The position numbers and the translations under genes were made by a program. The notes beneath the pieces were generated by a model that was not told the origin of the DNA, did no database searches, and saw only the letters and a list, made by a program, of their open reading frames with translations. Below, piece by piece: positions 8,380 to 17,572 of a DNA stretch of 64,000 nucleotides. The number at the start of each line of letters is the position of its first letter. Positions within the stretch are counted from its first letter, which is position 1. The DNA comes from Xanthomonas melonis (GTDB lineage Bacteria; Pseudomonadota; Gammaproteobacteria; Xanthomonadales; Xanthomonadaceae): contig NZ_JAJGQH010000002.1 of the NCBI RefSeq assembly GCF_020783655.1, positions 186,001 to 250,000 on the forward strand, in the 5' to 3' direction.

Positions 8380-8904
8380 TCAGCGCTTGCCGGGCTTGCC
8401 GGCACGCTCCAGTGCCGCTTCCAGCAACGGCAGCTGCTCGCTGCCGACCGGAAGCTCCCGCTCGAGTTTTTCGATCTCTTCGCGGAAATCGGCCACGTCC
8501 TGGAAACTGCGGTAGACCGAGGCAAAGCGCACGTAGCCCACGTGATCGAGCTTGCGCAGCTCGGCCATCACGTACTCGCCTACCCGCAACGAACCGACCT
8601 CGCGCTCGCCGGACATCCGCAGCTGATGCACCACCGAACGCACAGCCGCCTCGATCTGCTCCTCGGCCACCGGCCGCTTCTGCAGCGCGCGATCGAAGCT
8701 GGTGCGCAGCTTGCGTGCATCGAACGCCTCACGCGCGCCGTCGCTCTTGACCACGGTGGGCAACTTCAGCTCGATCGTTTCCAGGGTGCTGAAACGCTCC
8801 CCGCAGGCTTCGCACTCGCGACGCCGCCGGATCGTGGTGCCGTCTTCGGACACGCGTGAATCGATCACGCGGGTGTCGTTGTGCTGGCAGAAGGGGCAGT
8901 GCAT
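8380..8904 (-). CDS. nrdR: Transcriptional repressor NrdR
   Basis: NrdR senses adenine nucleotides through its ATP-cone and represses ribonucleotide reductase genes by binding NrdR boxes. The 174-residue protein has the zinc ribbon Cys3-Cys6 / Cys31-Cys34 (C-P-F-C and C-E-A-C) and an ATP-cone from about residue 49. The start at M-H-C-P-F-C is the family's standard. It is followed six bases later by the acetyltransferase gene. A heptamer inverted repeat lies between it and glyA. Confidence 0.96.
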   Translation of the reverse strand: MHCPFCQHNDTRVIDSRVSEDGTTIRRRRECEACGERFSTLETIELKLPTVVKSDGAREAFDARKLRTSFDRALQKRPVAEEQIEAAVRSVVHQLRMSGEREVGSLRVGEYVMAELRKLDHVGYVRFASVYRSFQDVADFREEIEKLERELPVGSEQLPLLEAALERAGKPGKR

Positions 8905-8913
8905 CAGGAGCGC

Positions 8914-9032
8914 CGGGACTCGGGACCCGGGACCCGGGACCCGGCAAAACACGAATCGCGCCCCGGTTGCGGGGCTGCACGCATGGCGGCTGGGATGCCC
9001 GCTCTTGCGGGTCCCGGGTCCCGGATCCCGGG
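8914..9032. repeat. Inverted pair of (CGGGACC)n arrays between glyA and nrdR
   Basis: The left arm (8914-8944) is CGGGACT followed by three CGGGACC units. The right arm (9008-9032) is the reverse complement, about three GGTCCCG units with one change. The 63 bases between them are unremarkable. The arms could pair into a long GC-rich hairpin directly after the glyA stop, which may attenuate read-through into nrdR. Confidence 0.8.
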
Positions 9033-9042
9033 CGCCAGCATC

Positions 9043-10296
9043 TCAGCCATACACCGGATACTTCCTGCACTGCGCGGTCACCGCCTCGCGCACGCGGGCG
9101 ATGACGGCTTCGTCGGTCGGCGCGTCGAGCACGTCGGCGATCCAGTTGGCCAGCTCGATGCTGTCCTGTTCCTGGTAGCCGCGGGTGGTGATCGCCGGAG
9201 TGCCCAGACGCAGGCCCGACGTCACGAACGGCGAACGCGGATCATTGGGCACGGCATTCTTGTTGACGGTGATATGCGCCTTGCCGAGCGCGGCCTCGGC
9301 GTCCTTGCCGGACACCTCGCGGCCGATCATGTCCACCAGCATCAGGTGGTTTTCGGTACCGCCGGAGACGATCTTGTAGCCGCGCGCGATCAGCGTGCTG
9401 GCCATGGCCTGGGCATTCTTGACCACCTGTTGCTGATAGGTCTTGAAGGCCGGCTCCAGCGCTTCCTTGAAGGCCACCGCCTTGGCGGCGATCACATGCA
9501 TCAGCGGGCCGCCCTGGATGCCGGGGAACACGATCGACTGCAGCTTCTTCTGCAGGTCTTCGTCCGCCCCCTTGGCCAGGATGATGCCGCCGCGGGGGCC
9601 GCGCAGGGTCTTGTGGGTGGTCGAGGTGACCACATGCGCATGCTCGAGCGGGCTGGGATAGACGCCGGCGGCGACCAGGCCGGCGACGTGCGCCATGTCC
9701 ACGAACAGGTACGCGCCGACGCTATCGGCGATGGCGCGGAAGCGGGCCCAGTCGATCTTCTGCGAATACGCGGAAAACCCGGCCACCACCATCTTGGGCT
9801 TGTGCTCGGTGGCAAGACGCTGCACTTGGTCGTAATCGATCAGGCCCTGTTCGTTCACGCCGTACTGCACGGCGTTGAACAGCTTGCCCGACGCGTTGAC
9901 CTTGGCGCCGTGGGTCAGGTGGCCACCGTGGGCCAGGCTCATGCCCAGGATGGTGTCGCCCGGCTGCAGCAGCGCGAAGTACACCGCCTGGTTGGCCTGC
10001 GAGCCACTGTGCGGCTGCACGTTCGCATAATCGGCGCCGAACACCTGCTTGATGCGGTCGATCGCCAGCTGCTCGGCGATGTCCACGTACTCGCAGCCGC
10101 CGTAGTAGCGCTTGCCCGGGTAGCCTTCGGCGTACTTGTTGGTCAGCTGGCTGCCCTGCGCCTCCATCACCAGCGGGCTGCAGTAGTTCTCGCTGGCGAT
10201 CAGCTCGACATGATCCTCCTGGCGGCCGGCTTCGTCGGCGATGGCCTTGGCCAGTTCGGGGTCGTAGGTTTCCAGTCGAACGTCGCGCGAGAACAT
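9043..10296 (-). CDS. glyA: Serine hydroxymethyltransferase GlyA
   Basis: GlyA interconverts serine and glycine with tetrahydrofolate, supplying one-carbon units in the cytoplasm. The 417-residue length is typical. The pyridoxal-phosphate lysine is Lys229 in [25 protein letters not shown] and [13 protein letters not shown] are the other hallmark segments. The start M-F-S-R-D-V-R with GGAGCTC upstream was chosen; upstream in-frame sequence is not conserved-looking. It heads the glyA-nrdR-GNAT-ribD series. Confidence 0.97.
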   Translation of the reverse strand: MFSRDVRLETYDPELAKAIADEAGRQEDHVELIASENYCSPLVMEAQGSQLTNKYAEGYPGKRYYGGCEYVDIAEQLAIDRIKQVFGADYANVQPHSGSQANQAVYFALLQPGDTILGMSLAHGGHLTHGAKVNASGKLFNAVQYGVNEQGLIDYDQVQRLATEHKPKMVVAGFSAYSQKIDWARFRAIADSVGAYLFVDMAHVAGLVAAGVYPSPLEHAHVVTSTTHKTLRGPRGGIILAKGADEDLQKKLQSIVFPGIQGGPLMHVIAAKAVAFKEALEPAFKTYQQQVVKNAQAMASTLIARGYKIVSGGTENHLMLVDMIGREVSGKDAEAALGKAHITVNKNAVPNDPRSPFVTSGLRLGTPAITTRGYQEQDSIELANWIADVLDAPTDEAVIARVREAVTAQCRKYPVYG

Positions 10297-10401
10297 GCAG
10301 AGCTCCGGGGCAGCTGTGGCCAGTGAGGCCGCCGATTGTAAGCGCCTCGCGTACGGGTGACCAATCCGCGCGCACTGGCGCAGGCTGCGCCAGGAGAGTG
10401 A

Positions 10402-10435
10402 CAAACGCGACGGGCGCACCGAAGTGCGCCCGTCG
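10402..10435 (-). terminator. Hairpin terminator of the RcnB-like gene
   Basis: An 11-bp perfect stem, CGACGGGCGCA with TGCGCCCGTCG, closes on a CTTCGG loop when read on the minus strand, and GTTTGT follows. The UUCG-type tetraloop makes it very stable. It ends the RcnB-like transcript before the glyA promoter region. Confidence 0.8.
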
Positions 10436-10493
10436 CCTGGCTGACTCACGGCGGCGGGCCTGCCCGGCCGCTGCCGCCTCGGTTGCTGCTGCC

Positions 10494-10994
10494 TCAGTTG
10501 TTGAGGACCAGGTCGGCAATCACGCCGGTGGCGATGGCCACCAGCAGGAAATTGCCGGTGTTGTCGCGCTGCCAGCGGTAGCCGCGCGGCGGATAGCGCA
10601 GGTTGTAGCGGTCGTAATCGTTCACCACATAGACCGGACCGTGATAGCGGTGGCCACGCACATAACGCGGCCCGCCGTAATAGCGCGGAGCGTCGTAATA
10701 GACCGGCGCCGGTACGTAGGTGTAGCCGCGACGGTAGCGGTCGCGGTAGCGCGCGTCCCGGTAGCCCTCGCGGTAGCCATGGCTATAGACGCGGCGATCC
10801 TGGCGCCATTCGCGACGGTCGTAACGGCGGTCGTCGTGGCGCTCGGCCCGCCAATGGCGGTGGTCGCGGCGATCGTCGTGGTGACGGCGGTCGCGGTCGT
10901 GACGGCGGTCCCAGTCGTCAGCCGCTGCCGGGGCCACGGCGCCCAAGGCCAGAATGGAAGACAGCACGACGGTGACGATGCGTTTGCGGTTCAT
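10494..10994 (-). CDS. RcnB-family periplasmic protein rich in Arg/Asp/His/Tyr
   Basis: The 166-residue product has a signal peptide (residues 1-25, ending A-P-A-A-A). A strongly charged R/D/H-rich segment (about 26-85) and a Y/R/P-rich segment follow. The C-terminal [10 protein letters not shown] then [13 protein letters not shown] is the signature of the RcnB-like family. E. coli RcnB influences nickel/cobalt homeostasis in the periplasm; whether this relative binds metal is unknown. AGGAGC precedes the ATG. It is transcribed divergently from ettA across 225 bases, which must hold both promoters. Confidence 0.82.
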   Translation of the reverse strand: MNRKRIVTVVLSSILALGAVAPAAADDWDRRHDRDRRHHDDRRDHRHWRAERHDDRRYDRREWRQDRRVYSHGYREGYRDARYRDRYRRGYTYVPAPVYYDAPRYYGGPRYVRGHRYHGPVYVVNDYDRYNLRYPPRGYRWQRDNTGNFLLVAIATGVIADLVLNN

Positions 10995-11219
10995 GGCCAG
11001 CTCCTGGTTGCGATGTCGCAATTTCATTAAGGCGCTGGCTGCCTTAACGCCCTCTTGCTGAAAACGCTTACGAAATCGCCTATTCAGGTCATAGCTGGGA
11101 TGCGGTTTAACTGGCAGTGCCCATCCGCGGCTCCAGGCACTTGCCGGTATAATCGATAGCATCCCTCTTCCGCCGCCTCCGGCCTTGGCCGGCGGGCTGC
11201 CTGCGTCTACGGAGCACCC

Positions 11220-12881
11220 ATGTCGCAATACATCTACACCATGAACCGGGTCAGCAAGGTGGTGCCGCCAAAGCGGCAGATCATCAAGGACATCTCGCTG
11301 AGCTTCTTCCCGGGCGCCAAGATCGGTCTGCTGGGCCTCAATGGCGCGGGCAAGTCCACGGTACTGAAGATCATGGCCGGCGTGGACACCGATTTCGAGG
11401 GCGAGGCCCGCCCGCAGCCGGGCATCAAGGTCGGTTACCTGGCGCAGGAGCCGGAACTGGACCCGAACAAGAGCGTGCGCGAATCGGTCGAGGAAGGCGT
11501 GGGCGAAGTGCTGCAGGCCCAGGCCGCCCTGGAAGCGGTCTATGCGGCCTATGCCGAGGAAGGCGCCGATTTCGATGCGCTGGCCAAGGAACAGGAACGC
11601 CTGGAAGCCATCCTGGCCGCCGGCGATGCGCACACCCTGGAAAACCAGCTGGACGTGGCGGCCGATGCGCTGCGCCTGCCGCCGTGGGACGCGAAGATCG
11701 CCAACCTGTCCGGCGGCGAGAAGCGCCGCGTGGCGCTGTGCCGCCTGCTGCTGCAGAAGCCGGACATGCTGCTGCTGGACGAACCGACCAACCACCTGGA
11801 CGCCGAGTCGGTGGAATGGCTGGAGCAGTTCCTGGCGCGCTACACCGGTACCGTGGTCGCGGTGACCCATGATCGCTACTTCCTCGACAACGCCGCCGAG
11901 TGGATCCTGGAGCTGGACCGCGGCCGCGGCATTCCGTGGAAGGGCAACTACACCGAATGGCTGACCCAGAAGGACGAGCGCCTCAAGCAGGAAGACAACC
12001 AGGAGAAGGCCCGCCAGAAGGCGATCCAGAAGGAGCTCGAATGGTCGCGCCAGAACGCCAAGGGCGGCCGCTCCAAGGGCAAGGCCCGTCTGGCGCGCCT
12101 GGACGAACTGCAGTCGCAGGATTACCAGAAGCGCAACGAGACCAACGAGATCTTCATCCCGCCGGGCGAGCGCCTGGGCAACTCGGTGATGGAGTTCAAG
12201 AACGTCTCCAAGAAGTTCGGCGACCGTCTGCTGATCGACAACCTGTCGATGATCATCCCGCCGGGCGCCATCGTCGGCATCATCGGCCCCAACGGTGCCG
12301 GTAAGTCGACCCTGTTCAAGATGATCACCGGGCAGGAGAAGCCGGATTCGGGCGAGATCGTGGTCGGCCCCACCGTGCAGCTGTCCTACGTGGACCAGAG
12401 CCGCGACAAGCTGGAAGGCAACCACAACGTGTTCCAGGAGATTTCCGGCGGCCTGGACATCCTCAACATCAACGGCACCGAGATCCAGTCGCGCGCGTAC
12501 ATCGGCCGCTTCAACTTCAAGGGCCAGGATCAGCAGAAGATGGTCGGCTCGCTGTCGGGCGGCGAACGCGGGCGCCTGCACATGGCCAAGACCCTGCTGC
12601 AGGGCGGCAACGTGCTGCTGCTGGACGAACCGTCCAACGATCTGGACATCGAGACCCTGCGCGCGCTGGAAGACGCCTTGCTGGAGTTCCCCGGCAACAC
12701 CTTCGTGATCTCGCACGACCGCTGGTTCCTGGACCGTATCGCCACGCACATTCTGGCCTTCGAAGGCGATTCGCACGTGGAGTTCTTCCAGGGCAACTAC
12801 CGCGAATACGAGGAAGACAAGAAGCGGCGCATGGGCGACGATGCCGGCCCGAAGCGCTTGCGGTTCAAGGCGCTGAAGTAA
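11220..12881 (+). CDS. ettA: Energy-dependent translational throttle protein EttA
   Basis: EttA is an ABC-F ATPase that binds the ribosomal E site and gates the first peptide bond according to ATP/ADP. The 553-residue protein has two ATP-binding cassettes. Walker A is G-L-N-G-A-G-K-S-T (39-47) and G-P-N-G-A-G-K-S-T (about 356-364). Both halves carry an L-S-G-G-E signature, and D-E-P-T-N-H-L-D and D-E-P-S-N-D-L-D are the Walker B regions. The arm and P-site tRNA interaction motif, with S-K-G-K-A-R, lies between about 240 and 320. The gene is monocistronic and ends with a strong terminator. Confidence 0.97.
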   Translation: MSQYIYTMNRVSKVVPPKRQIIKDISLSFFPGAKIGLLGLNGAGKSTVLKIMAGVDTDFEGEARPQPGIKVGYLAQEPELDPNKSVRESVEEGVGEVLQAQAALEAVYAAYAEEGADFDALAKEQERLEAILAAGDAHTLENQLDVAADALRLPPWDAKIANLSGGEKRRVALCRLLLQKPDMLLLDEPTNHLDAESVEWLEQFLARYTGTVVAVTHDRYFLDNAAEWILELDRGRGIPWKGNYTEWLTQKDERLKQEDNQEKARQKAIQKELEWSRQNAKGGRSKGKARLARLDELQSQDYQKRNETNEIFIPPGERLGNSVMEFKNVSKKFGDRLLIDNLSMIIPPGAIVGIIGPNGAGKSTLFKMITGQEKPDSGEIVVGPTVQLSYVDQSRDKLEGNHNVFQEISGGLDILNINGTEIQSRAYIGRFNFKGQDQQKMVGSLSGGERGRLHMAKTLLQGGNVLLLDEPSNDLDIETLRALEDALLEFPGNTFVISHDRWFLDRIATHILAFEGDSHVEFFQGNYREYEEDKKRRMGDDAGPKRLRFKALK

Positions 12882-12897
12882 GAAGCAGTGGGACGAA

Positions 12898-12923
12898 AAG
12901 GGCGCCGCAAGGCGCCCTTCTTG
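12898..12923 (+). terminator. Rho-independent terminator of ettA
   Basis: A 9-bp perfect stem (AAGGGCGCC / GGCGCCCTT) with a GCAA loop is followed by CTTGATT, 16 bases after the ettA stop. The 215 bases between this hairpin and def show no gene. Confidence 0.85.
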
Positions 12924-13139
12924 ATTCATGGAGTCAGCGGCCGGGGATCTGGTCTGTTGCCGTTGGTTGCTGTCTGCTTCGAAACCCTGCGCATCGACCG
13001 ATCCGACCGGTCCTTGCCCGCTCACCGTCGCGGGACCTTGCACGGCATGGATGCCGCGTCAGCGCTTGCAAGGACGTGCTTGCAGCGTGCCCCGCGAGGG
13101 TGGGCGGGCAAGGGCCCGGCAGCAAGGCACGTGGAACCA

Positions 13140-13655
13140 CTACAGGTCGTACGACAGCACGTCCTCGAAACCGAAGGTGTCGAAGTTTTCGATGCGGGAG
13201 GGATACAGGCGACCGATCAGATGGTCGTACTCGTGTTGCACCACACGCGCGTGGAAGCCTTCGGCCTCGCGCTCGATCGGCGTACCGTCGGGCGCGAAGC
13301 CGCGGTAACGGATATGGCGATAACGCGGAATCACCGCGCGCAGGCCGGGGATCGACAGGCATCCTTCCCAGCCATTCTCCATCGCGTCCGAGAGCGGTTC
13401 GATCTGTGCGTTGGCCAGCGCCGTGCGCGGTACGGCCGGCGCCTCGGGGTAACGCGCGCTGGCCTCGAAACCGAACACCATCAATTGCAGATCGACGGCG
13501 ATCTGCGGCGCGGCCAGCCCCACGCCGTGCGCGGCGTCCATGGTCTCGAACATGTCGGCCACCAGCGCGTGCAGCTCCGCGCTGCCGAGGTCGGTCACCG
13601 GAGGCGCGACGCGCAGCAGGCGCTTGTCGCCCATGCGAATGATCTCGCGAATCAT
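13140..13655 (-). CDS. def: Peptide deformylase
   Basis: Def removes the formyl group from nascent protein N-termini. The 171-residue protein has all three metal motifs: G-V-G-L-A-A-P-Q (44-51), E-G-C-L-S with Cys99, and H-E-Y-D-H with His141, Glu142 and His145. I chose the start [10 protein letters not shown] longer in-frame version is not supported, since the codons before it are not start codons and the extension is low complexity. It is not next to fmt, so it is likely a second, stand-alone deformylase locus. Confidence 0.95.
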   Translation of the reverse strand: MIREIIRMGDKRLLRVAPPVTDLGSAELHALVADMFETMDAAHGVGLAAPQIAVDLQLMVFGFEASARYPEAPAVPRTALANAQIEPLSDAMENGWEGCLSIPGLRAVIPRYRHIRYRGFAPDGTPIEREAEGFHARVVQHEYDHLIGRLYPSRIENFDTFGFEDVLSYDL

Positions 13656-13734
13656 GCGGATGCTCCCGAGCAAACGATGCCGCGATCTTAGAACGTGTGG
13701 CGTACGTCGAGGTGAGCGAGGCGGCGTGCGGCGT

Positions 13735-14169
13735 TCAAGACCGAATGCAGCCGCCGACCGGCCGCCCCGAGTCATCCAGCACCGGTTCGCCATCTTCCTT
13801 GCAGAAGCCGCTGCCGGCGGGCGGCAGCACGGCCAGCACCTGTTCCGAGGGACGGCATAGTCGTGTGCCCAGCGGGGTCTGCACGAAGGGACGCTGGATC
13901 AGCAGCGGATGCGCCAGCATCGCGCTCAGCAACGTGGCGTCATCCAACGCCGGGTCGTCCAGCCCCAGGTCCAGATACGGGGTGCCCTTCTGCCGGATCG
14001 CCTCGCGCACCGACAGTCCGGCCTCGGCGATCAGCGCCTGCAGCGTCTGCCGGCTCGGCGGGTGCTGCAGGTACTCGATGATCTGCGGTTCGATGCCGAC
14101 ATGCCGGATCAGCGCCAGGGTGTTGCGGGACGTGCCGCAGGCGGGGTTGTGATAGATGACGGCGTGCAT
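13735..14169 (-). CDS. ArsC-family (glutaredoxin-type) reductase
   Basis: A thioredoxin-fold protein of 144 residues with the ArsC active-site start [12 protein letters not shown], which places the catalytic cysteine at residue 11. The later [15 protein letters not shown] segment supplies arginines in the position of those used by plasmid ArsC to hold arsenate. It is probably a glutathione-dependent arsenate reductase, but no arsB or arsR gene lies nearby and YffB/Spx-like roles cannot be excluded. It is 79 bases upstream of def on the same strand. Confidence 0.85.
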   Translation of the reverse strand: MHAVIYHNPACGTSRNTLALIRHVGIEPQIIEYLQHPPSRQTLQALIAEAGLSVREAIRQKGTPYLDLGLDDPALDDATLLSAMLAHPLLIQRPFVQTPLGTRLCRPSEQVLAVLPPAGSGFCKEDGEPVLDDSGRPVGGCIRS

Positions 14170-14789
14170 GCGGGACCTGAGTGGTGCGATGGACTCCGCG
14201 TGCAGCCCTGGTTGCCGGCCATCGCAGCGGGACGCGCAGTGTACGCAGGGACTGCGCGCATCTGCGACCCCGCTCTTGCTGCAATCTCTGCTTCTGCCCT
14301 GCCCTGCCGCTTGCCGGTACCGGTGGCGACCGGCCGCCCAATGCTGCGGGATCGCAACCTGCCGCATGGCAGGGCGCCGCTCTGCGCGGCCGCCTTGCCC
14401 GACGTATCCGCGCCGGGGCACCGACCGGTCAGCGAATCCGAACCATGCATGGTCAGCGGCGATGTGGCCGCGACACGCGGCGTCCGTGCCCTGGCTAACC
14501 CGCCGCCCCGTTCCAGGCGAGCAACCGAAAACACGACACGCCCTCATGCATGTCGCCACGTCGGATTTCTGACGGAAGTCGCCAGCTCTTTTCCGGCTTT
14601 GCCGTAGTGCAAGTGTGAAACCACGCTCTTCATCACATGACTTCGCTTTTATGACCCCAGACTGTCAAAAGGTTGACACTCGTCACTGATTCATGATTCA
14701 GTCATGAACAGACTAAAACGGAAGGATTCTCCCGAACCCGGTTGTCATACGGCGTTCTTTTCTGCAGTTGGCCCAAGGAAACCCCAACG
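14170..14789. other. Upstream region of the duplicated protease cassette
   Basis: No gene is supported in this stretch of about 620 bases. It becomes AT-richer from about 14580, which is unusual for this window and typical of promoters. The regulatory-looking palindrome and tandem repeat are listed separately. Confidence 0.5.
14663..14707 (+). promoter_or_regulatory. Candidate operator/promoter: TGTCAA-N4-TTGACA palindrome and tandem TGATTCA
   Basis: A perfect dyad TGTCAA-AAGG-TTGACA (14663-14678) overlaps a consensus -35 hexamer TTGACA. It is followed by two tandem TGATTCA copies (14687-14700) and GTCATGA. They lie 80-130 bases before the first small secreted gene. No matching dyad precedes the second cassette copy. 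The likely meaning is a regulated promoter for the whole 14.8-19.2 kb unit; the regulator is unknown. Confidence 0.45.
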
Positions 14790-15209
14790 ATGATGAGTTC
14801 TCGAAAGCCCGGATGGATGTTGTCCGGCATGCTGTGTCTTGCCTGCCTGCCGGCGATTGCCGGGGCCCAGGAGGTCGCCGCCAGTTCCAAGGTCGGTATC
14901 GATCCGGCCACCGGCAAGTTGCGCGCCCTGACCGATGCCGAAAGCGCGGCACTGGATCAACAGGCTGCCTCCGCTGCCCGCAGTGCAGCCGGTCGTGCCG
15001 CACGCACGGCGATGCCGCAGAGCGAAGCCGCCGCGCAGGCCACTGTCCGTCGGCTGCCCAACGGCACCGTGGCGCGCAAGTTGCCGGCCACGCAAATGAG
15101 TTCGCTGACCGCCACCCGTCAGGCCGACGGCCGCATCGTCATCGAACACGGCGAGGACGCCGACACCCAACCCGCCCACGCCGAGCACGGAGCGCTGCCG
15201 CATGAATAA
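14790..15209 (+). CDS. Small secreted protein, cassette copy 1
   Basis: A protein of 139 residues that I do not recognise. A signal peptide (about 1-26, ending A-G-A-Q) is followed by an Ala/Arg-rich middle with no cysteines. The conserved C-terminal part contains S-S-L-T-A-T-R-Q-A-D-G-R-I-V-I-E-H and ends H-G-A-L-P-H-E. AAGGAAA precedes a double ATG. Its last 8 bases are shared with the start of the protease gene, so translation is coupled. A role as propeptide-like chaperone or inhibitor of that protease is my inference from this pairing and its conservation in copy 2. Confidence 0.8.
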   Translation: MMSSRKPGWMLSGMLCLACLPAIAGAQEVAASSKVGIDPATGKLRALTDAESAALDQQAASAARSAAGRAARTAMPQSEAAAQATVRRLPNGTVARKLPATQMSSLTATRQADGRIVIEHGEDADTQPAHAEHGALPHE

Positions 15210-16860
15210 GCCCTTGTTGCTATTGTCCCTGGCCGTGGGCGCAGCGCTCGCGCCGCTACAGGCATCGGCTGCCAACGTGACGCTGATCAATGGCGACGCC
15301 GGCACCGTGGTGGGCCTGAACGATCCCACCGCCGCCACGCCGCTGGGCGGCAATCCGGGCCGCTCGATCGGCGAGCAGCGCCGGATCGCCTACCAGTACG
15401 CGATGGATCTGTGGGGCGCGGTGCTGCAGAGCAATGTGGAGATCAAGGTCTATGCCTCGTTCGCGCGACTGACCTGTACCGCCACCGGCGGCACGCTGGG
15501 CCAGGCGGGGCCGAACTGGATCGTCAACAACTTCCCCGGCGCCAAACCCAACACGCTGTATCCCTCCGCGCTGGGTGATGCGATCGCCGGACAGGACCTG
15601 GTGCCGGATCCGGCCGACCCGGCCGACGTGTTCTCGCAGTTCAACGGCGACCTGGGCAAGGACGACTGCCTGGCCGGCTCCGGCTGGTACCTGGGCCTGG
15701 ACGGCAAGACCCCGGAAGGCCAGATCAACTTCCTCAATGTGGTGATGCACGAGATTGGCCACGGCCTGGGCGCTGCCGGCTTCCTCAACAAGACCACCGG
15801 CGTGCTCGGTTCGGGCAGCGGGCTGACCGACGTGTATACCTCGCAAGCCTACGACAACGTGCAGAACAAGCGTTTCGACGACCCGGCCATGACCAACGCC
15901 TTGCGCGCCGAAGCGATGCGCACGCCGGGCCGTACGGTGTGGGCCGGCACCCGGGTCAATCGCGAGGCGACCCTGATCCTGGATCCGCGCACCCTGCTGC
16001 AGGTGACCGCGCCCAGCACCGCTGCCGGCAAGTTCGAAGTGGGCTTCGCCAGCTTCGGGCCACTGGCCACCGCAGGCAATTTCCCGGCGCGCGCGGTGGT
16101 GACCGTCAACGATGGCGTTGCGGCCGCATCGGCCACCGATGGCTGCGAGACGCCATTCGCCAACGCCGCCGAAGTGGCCGGCAAGGTGGCCTTGATCGAC
16201 CGTGGCACCTGCGCCTTCGCCATCAAGGTCAAGAACGCCCAGCTCAATGGTGCGGTGGGCGTGATCGTAGCCAACAACGCCGCCGGCGTGCAGACCATGG
16301 GCAATGCGGCGCCGCCGATCACCGACATCACCATCCCGGCGATCATGGTTTCGCAGGCCGACGGTGCACGCCTGAAAGGCAGCACCGCCGTGGTGGCCGG
16401 GCTGTACGAGGATCCGGAGCTGCTGCAGGGCACCGACAGCGCGGGCCGCACGCGGTTGTACGCACCCAGCGTGGTGGCCGGCGGTTCGACTTTCTCGCAC
16501 TTCGATACCGACCTGCAGCCGAATGCGCTGATGGAACCGTTCGACACACCGGAGGTGCAGGCGCATCTGAACATCGACCTGACCCCGGCGATGTTCGCCG
16601 ACATCGGCTGGACCTTGAACCAGGGCCTGACCCGGCTGGGCAACTGCAATACGCTGGTGCCCACCGTGGAGACCGGCGGTCTGATTCCCGGCGCCAACCT
16701 CACCGCCGAGAACAGCCTGTGCAGGACGCAGAATGCGGGCAACCGGTTCGGCTACCTGAGCTGCATGAACGACCATCTGCGCGAACTGCAGGACCAGGGG
16801 GCGATCAGCCGCGTGCAGCAGGCAGCGACCTTCATCTGCGCCACCAAGGTTCGCCCCTGA
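15202..16860 (+). CDS. Secreted zinc metalloprotease with inserted PA domain, copy 1
   Basis: A secreted protease of 552 residues with a signal peptide ending at about residue 23 (A-S-A). The zinc helix is H-E-I-G-H-G-L-G with ligands His183 and His187 and catalytic Glu184. A protease-associated (PA) domain occupies about 275-395 (D-G-C-E-T-P-F to T-I-P-A-I-M-V-S). After it comes S-H-F-D-T-D-L-Q-P-N-A-L-M-E-P, where His433 and Met444 could be the third zinc ligand and Met-turn of a metzincin. Cysteine pairs in the N-terminal and C-terminal parts suggest disulfides. It is likely exported to the periplasm and perhaps onward by the Xps system. A hairpin terminator follows. Confidence 0.82.
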   Translation: MNKPLLLLSLAVGAALAPLQASAANVTLINGDAGTVVGLNDPTAATPLGGNPGRSIGEQRRIAYQYAMDLWGAVLQSNVEIKVYASFARLTCTATGGTLGQAGPNWIVNNFPGAKPNTLYPSALGDAIAGQDLVPDPADPADVFSQFNGDLGKDDCLAGSGWYLGLDGKTPEGQINFLNVVMHEIGHGLGAAGFLNKTTGVLGSGSGLTDVYTSQAYDNVQNKRFDDPAMTNALRAEAMRTPGRTVWAGTRVNREATLILDPRTLLQVTAPSTAAGKFEVGFASFGPLATAGNFPARAVVTVNDGVAAASATDGCETPFANAAEVAGKVALIDRGTCAFAIKVKNAQLNGAVGVIVANNAAGVQTMGNAAPPITDITIPAIMVSQADGARLKGSTAVVAGLYEDPELLQGTDSAGRTRLYAPSVVAGGSTFSHFDTDLQPNALMEPFDTPEVQAHLNIDLTPAMFADIGWTLNQGLTRLGNCNTLVPTVETGGLIPGANLTAENSLCRTQNAGNRFGYLSCMNDHLRELQDQGAISRVQQAATFICATKVRP

Positions 16861-16891
16861 GGCGAGCGCGCATCACTTGATGGGGATGCAG

Positions 16892-16915
16892 ACGGCGCCG
16901 CAAGGCGCCGTTCTG
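16892..16915 (+). terminator. Hairpin after protease copy 1
   Basis: ACGGCGCC and GGCGCCGT form an 8-bp stem around GCAA, followed by TCTGCTGT. The T-run is weak, so termination may be partial and allow some read-through into copy 2. The following 245 bases, to 17161, carry no gene. Confidence 0.65.
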
Positions 16916-17161
16916 CTGTCGGCATGGCCGCCAGCCGACTGGCGCGCCGACGCTGACCGAGCCCCGATGTGCGGCAATGGCGCTGCCGCGTCGCAAGCAC
17001 ATACGACCTATTCCGCACCCTCCTGTTTCGGGCCACGCCTTCGCATCCGGCTGCCCGGTCGTTCGGTTGGCCCATCTATCGTGACGCCCGCGGCGCTATC
17101 CGAACGTGGACCGCTGCCTCGCCGTTCCTTCCGATTGTCCAATCCAGGAAAAACCACGACG

Positions 17162-17572
17162 ATGATGCGCTTTCGCAAGCCCGGATGGATGCTGCCCGGC
17201 ATGCTGTGTGTTGCCTGCCTGCCCATTGCTGCGGGGGCGCAGGACCACTCCGCCGATTCCAAGGTCGGACTCGATCACGCCACCGGCAAGCCGCATGCGC
17301 CGACCGATGCCGACAGCGCCGCGCCGGATCGGTCGGCCCGCTTGGCGGCCGGCGACTCCTCGGCCCGGACGACGGTGCCGCAGACCGCGGCGGCCGCACA
17401 GGCGAGTGTGCGCGAACTGCCCAGCGACGTCGTGGCACGCCAGCTGCCGCCCGCGCCACTGAGTTCGCTGATCGCGACTCGGCAGGCCGATGGCAGCTTC
17501 GTCATCGAGCATGACGACCACTTCGACACCCAGCCTACCCACGCCGAGCAGGGAGCGTTGCCGCATGAATAA
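17162..17572 (+). CDS. Small secreted protein, cassette copy 2
   Basis: A 136-residue homologue of the small protein at 14790. It shares the signal peptide start (M-M-x-x-R-K-P-G-W-M-L), a divergent Ala/Ser-rich middle and the conserved end S-S-L-I-A-T-R-Q-A-D-G with F-V-I-E-H and a C-terminal Q-G-A-L-P-H-E. The middle has drifted most while both ends are kept, which suggests that export and the C-terminal part matter. Its final 8 bases overlap the second protease gene exactly as in copy 1. Function unknown. Confidence 0.78.
   Translation: MMRFRKPGWMLPGMLCVACLPIAAGAQDHSADSKVGLDHATGKPHAPTDADSAAPDRSARLAAGDSSARTTVPQTAAAAQASVRELPSDVVARQLPPAPLSSLIATRQADGSFVIEHDDHFDTQPTHAEQGALPHE

Noticed and set aside
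12888-13691. Plus-strand frames opposite def
   Set aside because: def has all three catalytic motifs; the opposite frames have no recognisable feature.
14109-14572. Possible small genes in the gap before the protease cassette
   Set aside because: Several frames of 100-140 codons exist on both strands, but none has a ribosome site, sensible composition or known feature.
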